A stretch of DNA of 64,000 nucleotides from Clarkia xantiana subsp. parviflora. Taxonomy: Eukaryota; Streptophyta; Magnoliopsida; Myrtales; Onagraceae. Every line of letters begins with the position of its first letter. The first letter of the stretch is position 1. The notes beneath the pieces were generated by a model. The model had not been told where the DNA came from, did not search any database, and saw only the letters and a program-made list of their open reading frames with translations. The translations under genes were made by a program, and so were the position numbers. The stretch spans positions 22,984,763-23,048,762 of the forward strand of contig JAPTYO010000007.1 in NCBI GenBank assembly GCA_036873135.1, given 5' to 3'. Positions 47,521 to 57,178 of the stretch are shown here, piece after piece.

Positions 47521-48029
47521 ATTCCGGCGAGGGACTGATTTCCGGGGGTCTTCAAATTCGAAATCCGGACCCGTTTACCATATCGGGTCGGGTTTTCCAA
47601 AGGTCCGCTCTTTTCCTTTCCGTTACCGCGTAAAACGTCGATTTTTGAATCGTTGATATTTGATTGCCGATGCTTGATTGTCGATGCTTGATTGCCGAAA
47701 TTTAAATGAATGTGGGATTGCCGTAGATAGCCGTTGGTAGTTGTGGATTTTGGGGAAAAATGTTTACCGGTCGTCCGGATATGGTTTCTTGTCCGATTGG
47801 GCTATTCCGGTCTTGAATTTGATGTCGTACCGCCGTTGGTGTGTTAATCTTTGTTGGAGGGTATAATGGTAATTTTTTCCAAAACCCGACCTTAGGCTCG
47901 GATAAAACTATTTGACTTGGTTGTTGTGGTGTCTTTGGTTCATGTTGACTATCTTTGCTGGGTGTCGGAGTATTTCCGGTTCTTTGGAAATTTCTCTTAT
48001 CTTGATATTTGTCGTGTCGTGGCAGGTGC

Positions 48030-50483
48030 TATATTCTTGGTGGTGTCCGCGCACACAGACTCTTCAGAGACGTCGTATTCTCCGAAGGATGAGTGAGTTC
48101 CCTTTCTCTTCCTCTTCGGTCGCATTACTTCCTTTTCTATTGCTGGCTTAGTATCGTGACCTTCATTGGGGTGTTAGTCGAAATTTGATTCGTACTTTGG
48201 AATTTCCTCCTACCTTTGCCTTAGGTCTTGCTATCCTGTCGGAGAACCATCTCACTAGGTCCGATTACAACGAACATGTTACCCTAGGAGATATCTGTCC
48301 CCTAGATGAGCCTCTGTATCCTTTTCTCCCCTCCTTGGGGAATACTCGTGAGACGGTGACGGAGCCTCCTATAGGGAAGGTCGCCGTGTACCCCTCCCAG
48401 ATCCGATTCGGGCTGAGGCTGCCTTACTGTGACGAGCTTATAGAGTTGAGCAGGTTCTTCAGGATTTCTCCTGTGAACCTTGCCCCCAGTGCCCTCCGTG
48501 TTTGGGTGGGCTTCCGGGTATTGTGCCATTGGTACTCCTGGAAGTACTCTCTCGTTCTATTCCGATGCTTCTATCGGTTCCAGTACCGGACGAGGGTGGG
48601 GTTTGCGAGTTTCGTAACTCGCCATCCGACCTTCAAAGATCCCCGATTCTCTGATTTCGGGTTGAGTGGGGTCGAGTGGGATACCTCCCTCCGTTTCGTG
48701 ACCCAGATTGACAATTCGGCCAGTCAATGGGCTAAACATTACTTCTTCATTACGGACCGATACGTCACTTGGTCAGTCTTGAATGAGGATCGGTCCGATG
48801 GTTGGCCTGCTTTTGGAGAGTTCTCTTCGGTTGATTTGAAGACTATGAAGATCATTCACGAGAGCAACAGGACTCGGTCGTACTGTCCCGTGTCCTTAGT
48901 GACTGAGACGGATCTTTACGAGGCCGGGATCAGTCTGACTCCTGACTCCGGGGGTTCGGTATGTCACTTGGTCTTTCCATCTTTATTTACCTTCTTCTCT
49001 TCCTTTGTAGGTTGGTTTCATGGAAAAACCTATAACGTGCAGGGAGCCCCTGTTGATCTAAGCAAGAGGAAGGCTCCTTCTAGTTCTGCTTTGAAGAAAT
49101 CCCCCCTGCCTGGGAAGAAGGCTGGGGCCTCTGGTATGCTTTCTCCTATTTGCTTCTTTATGGTATAACCTATGTTTTCCTTATCTTGTTTTTCTTGCTT
49201 TGCTAGGGCGCTCCCCCTTGGTGACTGAGAGGGTCGTCTCCGTTGGCAGAGATTCTGGACCTTCCAAGTCCAAACTGCGGAGATCTGATTCTGAGGCCGG
49301 GGCCTCGGCTGCTAAGAGAAAGAAAGCTGTGGATCCTGCTTCGCCTACTGCTCGTCCTCCGACCCTATCTCGTGATAAGGAGATGGTGGTCGAAGAGGTG
49401 CCTTCCCTGGCTGACAAAGGGAAGCGACCTGCTGGTGGTGGTTCCCCTGCCCCCCAGCCGAGGGCACGGTCCTCAGGTATGATCTCTACCTTGTTGCTGA
49501 TCTTTCTATGTTTATATTCTCCTTTGACTTGCTTTTCTTGTGTAGGTGGGCCTCCGACTTTAAGTCGGAAGGATTTCGCCCGTCTCACTGATGAAGATGT
49601 TATTGGGTCTGAGTGGACTCCTTTCGCTGGTCTGAAGGAGTTCCACTTCGATAGCACCTCCTCTTTGCGGACTCCTGAGGTTGGTGTCCGCGTACTCCGC
49701 GGTGCCGTTCCCCCTGGGGATCGTGTTGCTCCGCCCAAGTCTCCTGGGGAGACTCGGCGCTTTGTTCAAGGGGTACTTTCTCGTTATGCACCTGTAAGTT
49801 GTTCTTTGCTTCCTCTTATTTCTTTCATAATGTCTATCTTTCGGTTACTCATCCCTTGTTTGAATTGTTAGGGTATATCTGACATGGTGAACATGTCCTC
49901 GCTCGTGCTCGAGTTATCTGACGAGAGGAAGACCCTTGAGGACAGCCAGGTCTCTCTCAAGGCGGAGGTCGCTACTGCTGCTGAGAAGGCGCGATTATCT
50001 GATTTGAGGATGCAGGAGCTCCAGGACCAGGTGTCCTTGCTTGAGACCACTGTGGGCAGTTTGCGTCGGGAAGCTGAGGTTGCAGCGTCGCTACATTCTG
50101 AGGAGTTACGGAAGTTGGAGGCTAAGTGTCGTGCTGAAGAGAGGACTGTTGCGGTTTCTGAGTACAAGGCCTCATCTGCCTTCGTTGCCGATTATAGCGT
50201 GCGTCTCACTCAGGAGATGAACCAGTTCGGTGAGTATCTGGTTGATCACATTTACCGAATTGATCCTCAGTTCCCGTTTGGTGACCTTGGTGACTTTGGG
50301 CCATATGCCACTGGCTACGCGACTGTTCTGATGGGTCAGGCTGCCGTTGCAGACGAGCCTGCCCCTGCCCAGGTGGATGCTACACCTGTGGAGATTGGTA
50401 CCTCAGACTCCTCCTCTTCATCCATTTCCGCTGGCGGTTCAGCTTCAGGGCGTGAGGGTGACTCCCCCGAAGGTTCTGACTGA
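48030..50483 (+). pseudogene. Antisense spliced gene-like region of the inner element
   Basis: It runs opposite to the element's gag. Likely exons: about 48,030-48,958, 49,011-49,139, 49,207-49,475, 49,546-49,792 and 49,872-50,483, bounded by good sites such as TTTGTAG|GT, CCT|GTAAGT and TGTTAG|GG. The first part contains the same domain as the outer copy (SRFFRISPVNLAPSALRVW, LVLFRCFYRFQY). The last exon is a coiled coil rich in Glu, Ala and Leu (SSLVLELSDERKTLEDSQ) with a Ser/Gly acidic tail ending GSD. An in-frame TAG at 48,149 and a two-base phase difference at the end of exon 1 break the frame relative to the outer copy, so function is doubtful. It may still start at ATG 48,185. Known parallel: antisense extra ORFs of Tat elements such as Grande. 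Confidence 0.7.
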
Positions 50484-50940
50484 CGTGTTTATCTCATGCT
50501 ATCCTTGTGTATATAACTACACTCCTTCTCCCCTTGTATGGGATGAGTGTCTTTTGAGATTGTGATGGTGTTTGTTGTTACTTTCCTTTTCCGCATTGTG
50601 TTGTTGACTACGTGGTTCGTTTGCCTTTACATTTGTACTTCTCATCTTTTTGTATATATCTCTTCTCATGATGTCTCCCTATGCCTTGTGTATGGCTCTT
50701 TGGGTATGGACCCTTTCCTTGGTGTGTTTCCTTTACTTATCCTTCTTTCGTGCTTTCCTTCATGTCTTACCTGCCATTTCATAAAGAAAAAACATTACTT
50801 GTTCTTCACATTACTTTACTTAGAAATTTCTTTCTCATGGTATCCTTCTGAGCATGGTATCCTTCTAAGAATGGTATCCTTCTAAGCATGGTGTGATGAT
50901 CTCTTCTGATACCCCTTACACGGTATACGTTGTACTGTTA

Positions 50941-51665
50941 GACCAAAGATACGCTCTTGGTGGGCGTCGAAATCTTTTCACGAGACAGGCTCTCGGACGG
51001 CACTTAACGTTTCACAGGATAGGCTCCCGGAGGGCACAGGTTAGTCCACCGATACGTTCTTGACGGGTGTCAAAATCTGTTCACGAGACAGGCTCTCGGA
51101 CGGCACTTAACGTTTCACAGGATAGGCTCCCGGAGGGCTCAGGTTAGACCAAAGATACGCTCCTGGTAGGCGTCGAACTGGTAGTTTGAAATCTACCTCA
51201 AGATACGCTCTTGGGGGCGTCGAACTGGTAGTGTTTTTTCTACCTCAAGATACGCTCTTGGGGGCGTCGAATCTGGTAGGTTGCAAATCTACCTCAAGAT
51301 ACGCTCCTGGGGGCGTCGAAATCGTAGTTTTTGGAAACCACTCTCAAGATACGCTCTTGGTGCGTCGAATTCGTAGTGTAATAACTACTCTCAAGATACG
51401 CTCTTGGGGGCGTCGAAGGTCGTAGTATGAACACTACTCTCAAGATACGCTCCTGGGGGCGTCGAAATTCGTAGTTTTTGGAAACCACTCTCAAGATACG
51501 CTCTTGGTGCGTCGAAGGTCGTAGTGTAAAAACTACTCTCAAGATACGCTCTTGGGGGCGTCGAATGTCGTAGTATGAAAACTACTCTCAAGATACGCTC
51601 TTGGGGGCGTCGAATGTCGTAGTATGAAAACTACTCTCAAGATACGCTCTTGGGGGCGTCGAACC
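50941..51665. repeat. Complex tandem repeat array, about 49-bp units
   Basis: Ten units of 47-52 bp start with AAGATACGCTC at about 51,199, 51,246, 51,295, 51,345, 51,392, 51,440, 51,492, 51,541, 51,590 and 51,639. Before them are two longer units of about 100 bp (50,941 and 51,048) with GGCTCTCGGACGGCACTTAA and GGATAGGCTCCCGG. Each short unit has GGGGCGTCGAA and most have a small inverted repeat (GTAGT...ACTAC or GGTAG...CTACC). The position, 3' of gag on the element strand, fits the tandem-repeat 3' regions known from Tat/Ogre elements. Confidence 0.92.
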
Positions 51666-51927
51666 TGTCATTGACTTGAAGTCATATCTGTGTAAGGATA
51701 ACTTCGTGGTTATACCACTGCATTCACTGGAAAATACTTTTGAGTAACTACTACTCCCTTAGGAGCATTCATGTTTTTGTACACTTGGGATGCCTTGGTG
51801 CACCAAGACATCCTTTGTAGGAATGAAAGATAGTTGTAGAGTTGGAGTAACTTCGTGAGTTCTCCTTCTCAATAGTTGTTTTTGAAAAGCTTGTAAAGGT
51901 GAAATATGCAAAATGCTAGATATGAAA

Positions 51928-54900
51928 CTAAGGATATGGGGTGGCCATTGTGTCTGTTGCCACGTACTCCTTGAAGCCTCCATTGTAAATTATTTCTTCC
52001 ACTTCCACCTTCAACACCATGCAGTCATTGGTTTGATGCCCCCAGGTCCCATGGTATTCACACCAACCCTGTGCATCTCTTCCTAGGAAGGCCTTGCCTT
52101 CCTCCCTGCATGTTGGTAGCTCTTGCTTGAGGTGCTTGTGGAAAATTTCTTCTATGCTGAGTGTGAGGGGTGTGAATGTGAAATTGACACCTCCTCCCAA
52201 TGTGTCTGTTTCTCTTCCTCTTTCTGGAACTTCATCCAACTGTTCCGCCTCTTGTTCAAATGCCCTGTCCAGCTTTGTCTTGAGCTCTCTCATTGTGCTC
52301 GTCATGACCATCTCATAGAGCCCTCCATAGGCCTCGAATGAACTTGGATGCATGTTTCTGATGAATGCTCTGACTGCTTCTCCCCTTGTGATGTCCATGT
52401 TGGCACCATAATCAAAGAATCTCTGGAAATAGCTTGATATAGACTCCTGCGGCATTTGCTTGATATCATCTATGTAGCGGAAGCCTTTTAGGATGGAGTT
52501 CCTTGTCCTGTTCCCTATTATGGTGTCTGGCTGCCAAGGTATGGATGTCGCCTTCACAACCTTGCTCCTGTGTCTCCTTGTAGGCACTGTTTGAAAAAAC
52601 TGCCTGCTCAAACGGAGTGTTACTCCACTCCTCCTCCTTCTTTGCCTTTGTCTCCTTCCCCTCCTTCTTCTGTCCTGGTTGGCCCCTACCATGACTACAG
52701 CCACTGTATCTGTCCCGTGTGATCCACGTCTCATTGAGTTGACGTAGCATTGCCTTGCGGTGCGTTGATCACCCAGGACCTCTCCAACCCCGTTCTCCGT
52801 GATATACTTCAACTTCTGGTGAACAGTGGATGGCACTATTTCATATGGGTTTATGGTTGTCCTTCCTAGGATCCCATTGTAGGCTCCTATGGTTTCAACC
52901 ACCAAGAAATTGACATTTACCTTCAGCTGGGTCCATCCTTGGCCCATGGTCACTGGTAGGGTTATCATTCCCAGGGGGTAACTTGTTGCCCCTGAGAAGC
53001 CAACTAGAGGGAAGTTGACCGGTTTGATGTCTGCTTTGGTTTTCCCTATCTCTTCCAACACTCTCAGGCTTAGGAGGTCAGCTGAGCTGCCCCCATCCAC
53101 CAAAATTCTCTTTACATCAAAATTGTCAATATCTAAAGTAATAACTAGAGCATCGTCATGTGGAAAGACGATGTGGCTCTTGTCCTTCTCCGAGAACTCG
53201 ATCTTCACTTCTTCTCCTTCTCTTGGCCTTTTTCTCCACCTTGGCACTGAGCTTAGCTTGGATGCATAGACCTCTCTTGCGTTAGCAGTTGGGCCACCCG
53301 ATGCTACTCCCCCATGTATCATATTTATGACTCCTCTTTTGTTGGGTGGAGGGTTGTAGTCTATCTTTCCCTTGCCCTTGTCCTTGTCCTTCTGTGATGG
53401 CCCTAGTTGCATACTGTTGCCCCCATGGTCTACGAATTGCTTCAGTTCTCCCCTCTGGACGATGTTGTTTATGCTTAGCTTTAGGCTAAAGCATTCATTT
53501 GTGTCGTGACCATAAGCCTCATGGTTGTCACACCATCTATCCTTGTGATTTCCTACCATTGGGGCTCTCCACCTTGCAGGGGGTGACCAAAGCTTTTGGT
53601 TCCGCATCTCTCTAAGTACGGTGGCTGGAGTGGCGTTTAGTGGGATGAACTTAATGACGTTTATTTCTCTAGCCTTTAAGGGTTCACCCATTTGGTTTCT
53701 TTGCTGTGGCGGACGCCATTCCTGCTGCCTTGCATGTTGTGGTGCCTGGGGTGGCTTTCCTTTGTTTGGCCTTTGAGTATCCTCCTTGGCTGCCTGAATT
53801 TTGGCCTTCTTGCTTGCCCTGTGCCTCTCAAGGTCAATATGCGTTTTAACTCTCCCTGCAAGCTCCTCCAAGGTGCTTGCTGGCTTTTTGGCCATCTTTT
53901 CAGCCAATGTTGACCCAAAGCGACCTAAGTTTCTGATAAAGGCTCGGATTATCTCCCCTTCAGTGATGTCTCCCTGGATGTCTGCAATATTCTGGTTGAA
54001 CCTAGTATAGTAGCTGGCCAGGGATTCATCGTATTCTTGTTTTACGTCATCAATGGAGTCTGTTCCCTTGAGGAGTTTCCTCTCCCCTAGGTATCTCTGC
54101 AGAAACTTAGCTTTTAGCTGCTCCCATGAGTGGATGCTCTCAGAGGGCAGGCTGAAGAACCAATGTGAGGCCACCCCTGATAGGGTGTTTGGGAAAAGGA
54201 GTGCCTTGTATCTTTCATCAGTTGTCCTCCCGAATAGAGAGGCCTCATGCTGTTGGATATGCTCTAGGGGGTCTCCCTTCCCATTGTACTTTGCAATTTG
54301 CACAGTGTGTAGGGAGTCTGGCACCCTGTTCATCTCCAGCTCCCTTGTGAAAGGGTGGTTCGTCTTGTCACTTAGACAATGCAGGCTGGGTTTCTTTGAC
54401 TCATTCAATTTCCGGGTTATCATGGCTTCTATCTCCTCCGGGGTGATCATCACCTGTGCCGGAGTATAATCCCTCTGATATCCATTGTAGTTGTAGACTG
54501 GGCTTACTGGGTTCCCTTGTCCCTGCTGGTATGGACTGTAGGTGTACTCTTGATACGCCTGCTGGGGTGCTTCATAGAAGTCCTGCCTCCTTGGAGGTCT
54601 TGCTTGTCTTTCCTCCCCAAGCGGGGTGTAAGCCCTGTTGTTCTGCTGTTGCCTGGGAGGCACGAATTGTTGCCTTCCCTCTGGGAGTGGCTCCTGGTAA
54701 TATCTTCTTTGCTCCTCTCGCTGCCCTGCTCGAGGGTGCGAGTAGTGTTCTTCTGTCGGGATCTGCTCCTCCTCATGAGCTTCAGTGTAAGTCCCTTGAG
54801 TGTATGCCGGCCTTGCATATGCTGTGTGGGCGCGGTTATCATCTCTTTGTGCCGGCATCCCATATGGGTACCTTTGGGGTTGCTCCTCATAATAGTATCC

Positions 54901-55182
54901 CTCAGGGGGTGCCGTGTTGTGGGAAGGCACTCCCTGTTGTCCTCTTGCTCTCTGTGGCCTTCTTGCCCGGGGGGTGGAGGCTGTGGAGGACTCAGCCCCA
55001 GCTGGGCGTGAAGGTCCTCCCTCCTGGTTGTTCTGTTGCTGAGGAGGTTGTGGTATTTCTTGGGGCTCTGGATGCATTGGCTGCTTCCCAGGGTTAGGCC
55101 GCCTCCCTGGGGGTATGGGTTCTCTTCTCCGCCCATTGCCCCCGGGTGGGTGTTGGGGCCTGGACACCCTACTGTTCGTCAT
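51928..55182 (-). CDS. Retrotransposon gag-protease-gag' polyprotein (no pol)
   Basis: Uninterrupted ORF of 1084 residues. Residues 1-270 are Pro/Gln/Arg/Gly-rich. A capsid-like retrotransposon gag domain lies at about 290-450 (IAKYNGKGDPLEHIQQHEA, SWEQLKAKFLQRYLGERKLL, IIRAFIRNLGRFGSTLAEK). A C-X2-H-X4-H-X4-C knuckle is at C551-C564 (WCDNHEAYGHDTNEC). The aspartic protease lies at about 670-790 with its active site at D696 (ILVDGGSSADLL) and the flap-side GILGRTTINPYE. After an Arg-rich linker (about 840-890), residues about 895-1054 are a second, diverged gag C-terminal part (GEAVRAFIRNMHPSSFEAYG) with its own knuckle at C1041-C1054 (WCEYHGTWGHQTNDC). The ATG is 52 bases downstream of the LTR edge, right after the PBS. 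No RT, RNase H or integrase follows. The family role is particle assembly and reverse transcription. Confidence 0.9.
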   Translation of the reverse strand: MTNSRVSRPQHPPGGNGRRREPIPPGRRPNPGKQPMHPEPQEIPQPPQQQNNQEGGPSRPAGAESSTASTPRARRPQRARGQQGVPSHNTAPPEGYYYEEQPQRYPYGMPAQRDDNRAHTAYARPAYTQGTYTEAHEEEQIPTEEHYSHPRAGQREEQRRYYQEPLPEGRQQFVPPRQQQNNRAYTPLGEERQARPPRRQDFYEAPQQAYQEYTYSPYQQGQGNPVSPVYNYNGYQRDYTPAQVMITPEEIEAMITRKLNESKKPSLHCLSDKTNHPFTRELEMNRVPDSLHTVQIAKYNGKGDPLEHIQQHEASLFGRTTDERYKALLFPNTLSGVASHWFFSLPSESIHSWEQLKAKFLQRYLGERKLLKGTDSIDDVKQEYDESLASYYTRFNQNIADIQGDITEGEIIRAFIRNLGRFGSTLAEKMAKKPASTLEELAGRVKTHIDLERHRASKKAKIQAAKEDTQRPNKGKPPQAPQHARQQEWRPPQQRNQMGEPLKAREINVIKFIPLNATPATVLREMRNQKLWSPPARWRAPMVGNHKDRWCDNHEAYGHDTNECFSLKLSINNIVQRGELKQFVDHGGNSMQLGPSQKDKDKGKGKIDYNPPPNKRGVINMIHGGVASGGPTANAREVYASKLSSVPRWRKRPREGEEVKIEFSEKDKSHIVFPHDDALVITLDIDNFDVKRILVDGGSSADLLSLRVLEEIGKTKADIKPVNFPLVGFSGATSYPLGMITLPVTMGQGWTQLKVNVNFLVVETIGAYNGILGRTTINPYEIVPSTVHQKLKYITENGVGEVLGDQRTARQCYVNSMRRGSHGTDTVAVVMVGANQDRRRRGRRQRQRRRRSGVTLRLSRQFFQTVPTRRHRSKVVKATSIPWQPDTIIGNRTRNSILKGFRYIDDIKQMPQESISSYFQRFFDYGANMDITRGEAVRAFIRNMHPSSFEAYGGLYEMVMTSTMRELKTKLDRAFEQEAEQLDEVPERGRETDTLGGGVNFTFTPLTLSIEEIFHKHLKQELPTCREEGKAFLGRDAQGWCEYHGTWGHQTNDCMVLKVEVEEIIYNGGFKEYVATDTMATPYP

Positions 55183-55215
55183 AGCTCGTGTAATAGCCAG
55201 GCTTTCTGTTCGAAG

Positions 55216-55231
55216 CCCTCAGACGGCGCCA
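55216..55231 (-). other. Primer binding site (PBS)
   Basis: On the minus strand TGGCGCCGTCTGAGGG begins two bases after the end of the 5' LTR (…TTAACA, CT, TGGCGCC). TGGCGCCGT is the usual start of PBSs in Athila/Tat-lineage Ty3/gypsy elements. The complementary tRNA (Asp- or Arg-like) was not determined. Confidence 0.8.
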
Positions 55232-55233
55232 AG

Positions 55234-56026
55234 TGTTAAGTTATGAGATCTAGGTCAACGGGGGGTCGGCTTTGATCTCACTCCTTACGGGGGATGTGTG
55301 CGATCCGGTGTTCCTGAGTTGCTCTACCTTAGCCTATCTTCTTCTTTCCTTCCTTTGTTTCTTCTCCTTTTGCCCTGCAGAAGGGGCAATACCAGGCACA
55401 GAGGGGGGGGGGGTGGTGCCTGATGAACCCTCTCCGATGCCTAAGTCAGTATCGTTTTTAGAGAGATAAAGCTAGAGAGATGTCAGAGCAAAATAATCTA
55501 AATTGCCAAGATGATCAAATGAGTTGTGAAGGTGGGGTATTTATAGGCAACGGTGTCATTAAGGTGGCTTAATGACATCGTTAGCCTTTAAACACAATTA
55601 ATTAACCTTTAAGCACATAATTAAGACCTTAGGATTCGGAGGAGGTAGGCGGAATGGACCGAGCATGGGAGTCCGAAGGTGGTGTCGGGGCCCTTGGGGG
55701 GGGGGGGGGGGAGAAATCCGACCTCCAAGGATAGGGGTTGGGTGAGGGCACCCAACCCCTCCTAGGGAGGGTGGGGTTGGCCAACCCCATCCCTCCTAGG
55801 AGGGATCGGGTTGGTCCACCCGATCTCCCCTAGGGGAGGTCGGGTGTGGCCACCCAACCTCACCTAGGTGAGTTCGTCTCTGCCGGACGGGCGCTTCGGC
55901 CCCGTCCGAGCCGTCGATGTTCTCGCGAAGTGTCCGGGTTGAAGTTTCGATTTGCAATCATAAATGGGACGATAAAAATACAACGGTTCGGAAGTCAACG
56001 GGTTCAAATTGGGCGTATATCCATCA
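55234..56026 (-). repeat. 5' LTR of the inner element
   Basis: A 793-bp partner of 45,706-46,540. It has the same TG...CA ends and the same TATA box (CTATAAATACCCC on the minus strand, about 55,534-55,547). It differs mainly by indels: one fewer palindrome unit, a shorter TTCC run, and different G-run lengths. Almost no substitutions were noticed on reading, which suggests a recent insertion. Confidence 0.93.
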
Positions 56027-56431
56027 CTCATACTTAGAAATTTTTTGGGACCGGTCTAAATATTTTTTCACGAACAAGATTCACCATATATGATCACATA
56101 TTGAATATGATGACATGCAATTAGATTGCATTAGTCCATATTCATGATTGCATTGCATCCCCACATATGTACATGTCCTTAAAATATATAGAAGAGAAGA
56201 TCGGATTTTTGTATCCACATTTTTCGGACGCGTGTCTAGGCGCGTCCCCTTTTTGCTCTAACGTTTATTCTTCCTCTATTTTGAGAAATTGAGGATACGG
56301 CCCGAAAAAGGCACCCACAGACAAGCAAAGGATTCGTCAAGAGGTAACAACACAGTTTCAAATTGTGTGTATCATCCCATCATAAAATAGAGTCAATCAA
56401 GGGTTAAGCCATTGGTTGACTCGAGGGCACG

Positions 56432-57178
56432 TGATCGATATACGCCTAATTTGAACCCGCCTCCTTCCGGATTGTCTTATTTTAATCGCCCCACTTACGA
56501 TTATAAATTGAAACTTGGACCCGAGCGCTTCACTCGCAACGCGAACGGCCCGGACGAGCCAAAATACTCGTCCGGACCGATCCGTTGGTCTCACCTAGGT
56601 GAGATCGGGCTAGCCGGCCCGATCTCTCCTAGGAAGGATCGGGTCTGCTGACCCAGCCCCTCCCAAGAGAGGTCGGGCATGCTGACCCGATCCTAGGCCT
56701 TAGGGGTCGAATTTTCCGTCCAACCCCGAGGGTCCCGACATCCATTTTACCCGACTCATACTTAAGACTTTTTCACCCACCTCTCCGTGTCTTTAAATGT
56801 TTTAATCCTGCTATTATGTGTTAATAAAGTACGTTTAGGGATTAACGGTGTCGTTAAGCCACCTTAATCCCCCCATAGCCTATATAAACTTTGCAAGTTC
56901 TATTCATTTGGACAAGTTTACATCTTCGCACGTTTTAGCTCTGCCTTCTCTCTAGGATTTTCTCTCTCTAAAGAGCCCGAACTTATTTAAGCATTGGAGA
57001 GGGTTCACCGAGCACCACCCCCTTTCTCCGTGCTTGGTACTGCCCATTGTGCAGGTTTGTGAGGAGCAGAGGAACGGATCACACCGACAAGCTAAACGGA
57101 CCAGGAAGAAGAGCGAAATACCCGTAAGAGGTGTCACTCGGATCAGAAACCCATCACCCCGAGGCACACGTCTTAACA
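56432..57178 (+). repeat. 3' LTR of the outer element
   Basis: Begins TGATCGATATACGCC and ends CGTCTTAACA, in the opposite orientation to the inner LTRs and clearly diverged from them. It shares the AATTTGAACCCG start region, the CACCTAGGTGAG and CTCCTAGGA palindromes, a TATA box CTATATAAAC at 56,880-56,889, and the TTAACGGTGTCGTTAAGCC motif upstream of that TATA box. It is preceded by the polypurine-like tract. No matching 5' LTR exists in the window. Confidence 0.88.

Larger units (their letters stand above)
45706..56026 (-). mobile_element. Complete non-autonomous Tat-like Ty3/gypsy LTR retrotransposon
   Basis: A 10,321-bp element in minus orientation. It is bounded by direct LTRs that on its own strand begin TGATGG and end TTAACA, and is flanked by the 5-bp duplication CTCAT (45,701-45,705 and 56,027-56,031). 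The order on the minus strand is 5' LTR, PBS, gag-protease-gag' ORF, tandem-repeat region, reverse-strand gene-like region, PPT and 3' LTR. No reverse transcriptase, RNase H or integrase motif is present, so mobilisation must have used proteins from an autonomous relative. The PBS type, the gag knuckle type and the antisense gene place it in the Tat lineage by recalled family features. It inserted in a sister element. Confidence 0.93.
42780..57178 (+). mobile_element. Outer Tat-like Ty3/gypsy element, 5'-truncated, interrupted
   Basis: Remnant of a plus-oriented LTR retrotransposon made of 42,780-45,705 and 56,027-57,178, split by the inner element. The left part carries the antisense gene-like region homologous to that in the inner element. 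Homology stops abruptly at about 42,780 (the block around GTCTGACATGG). The right part ends with a polypurine-like tract and the 3' LTR. The 5' LTR, PBS and gag-protease are missing. Rejoining the flanks across one CTCAT restores the homology with the inner element's own interior, which supports this reconstruction of the insertion history. Confidence 0.85.

Noticed and set aside
50941..51665. CRISPR-like array
   Set aside because: Units are contiguous variants of one another without unique spacers, in a plant retrotransposon; it is a tandem satellite-like array.
54456..55097. Plus-strand open frames of 160-210 codons
   Set aside because: Shadows of the Pro/Gln/Arg-rich gag N-terminus on the minus strand.
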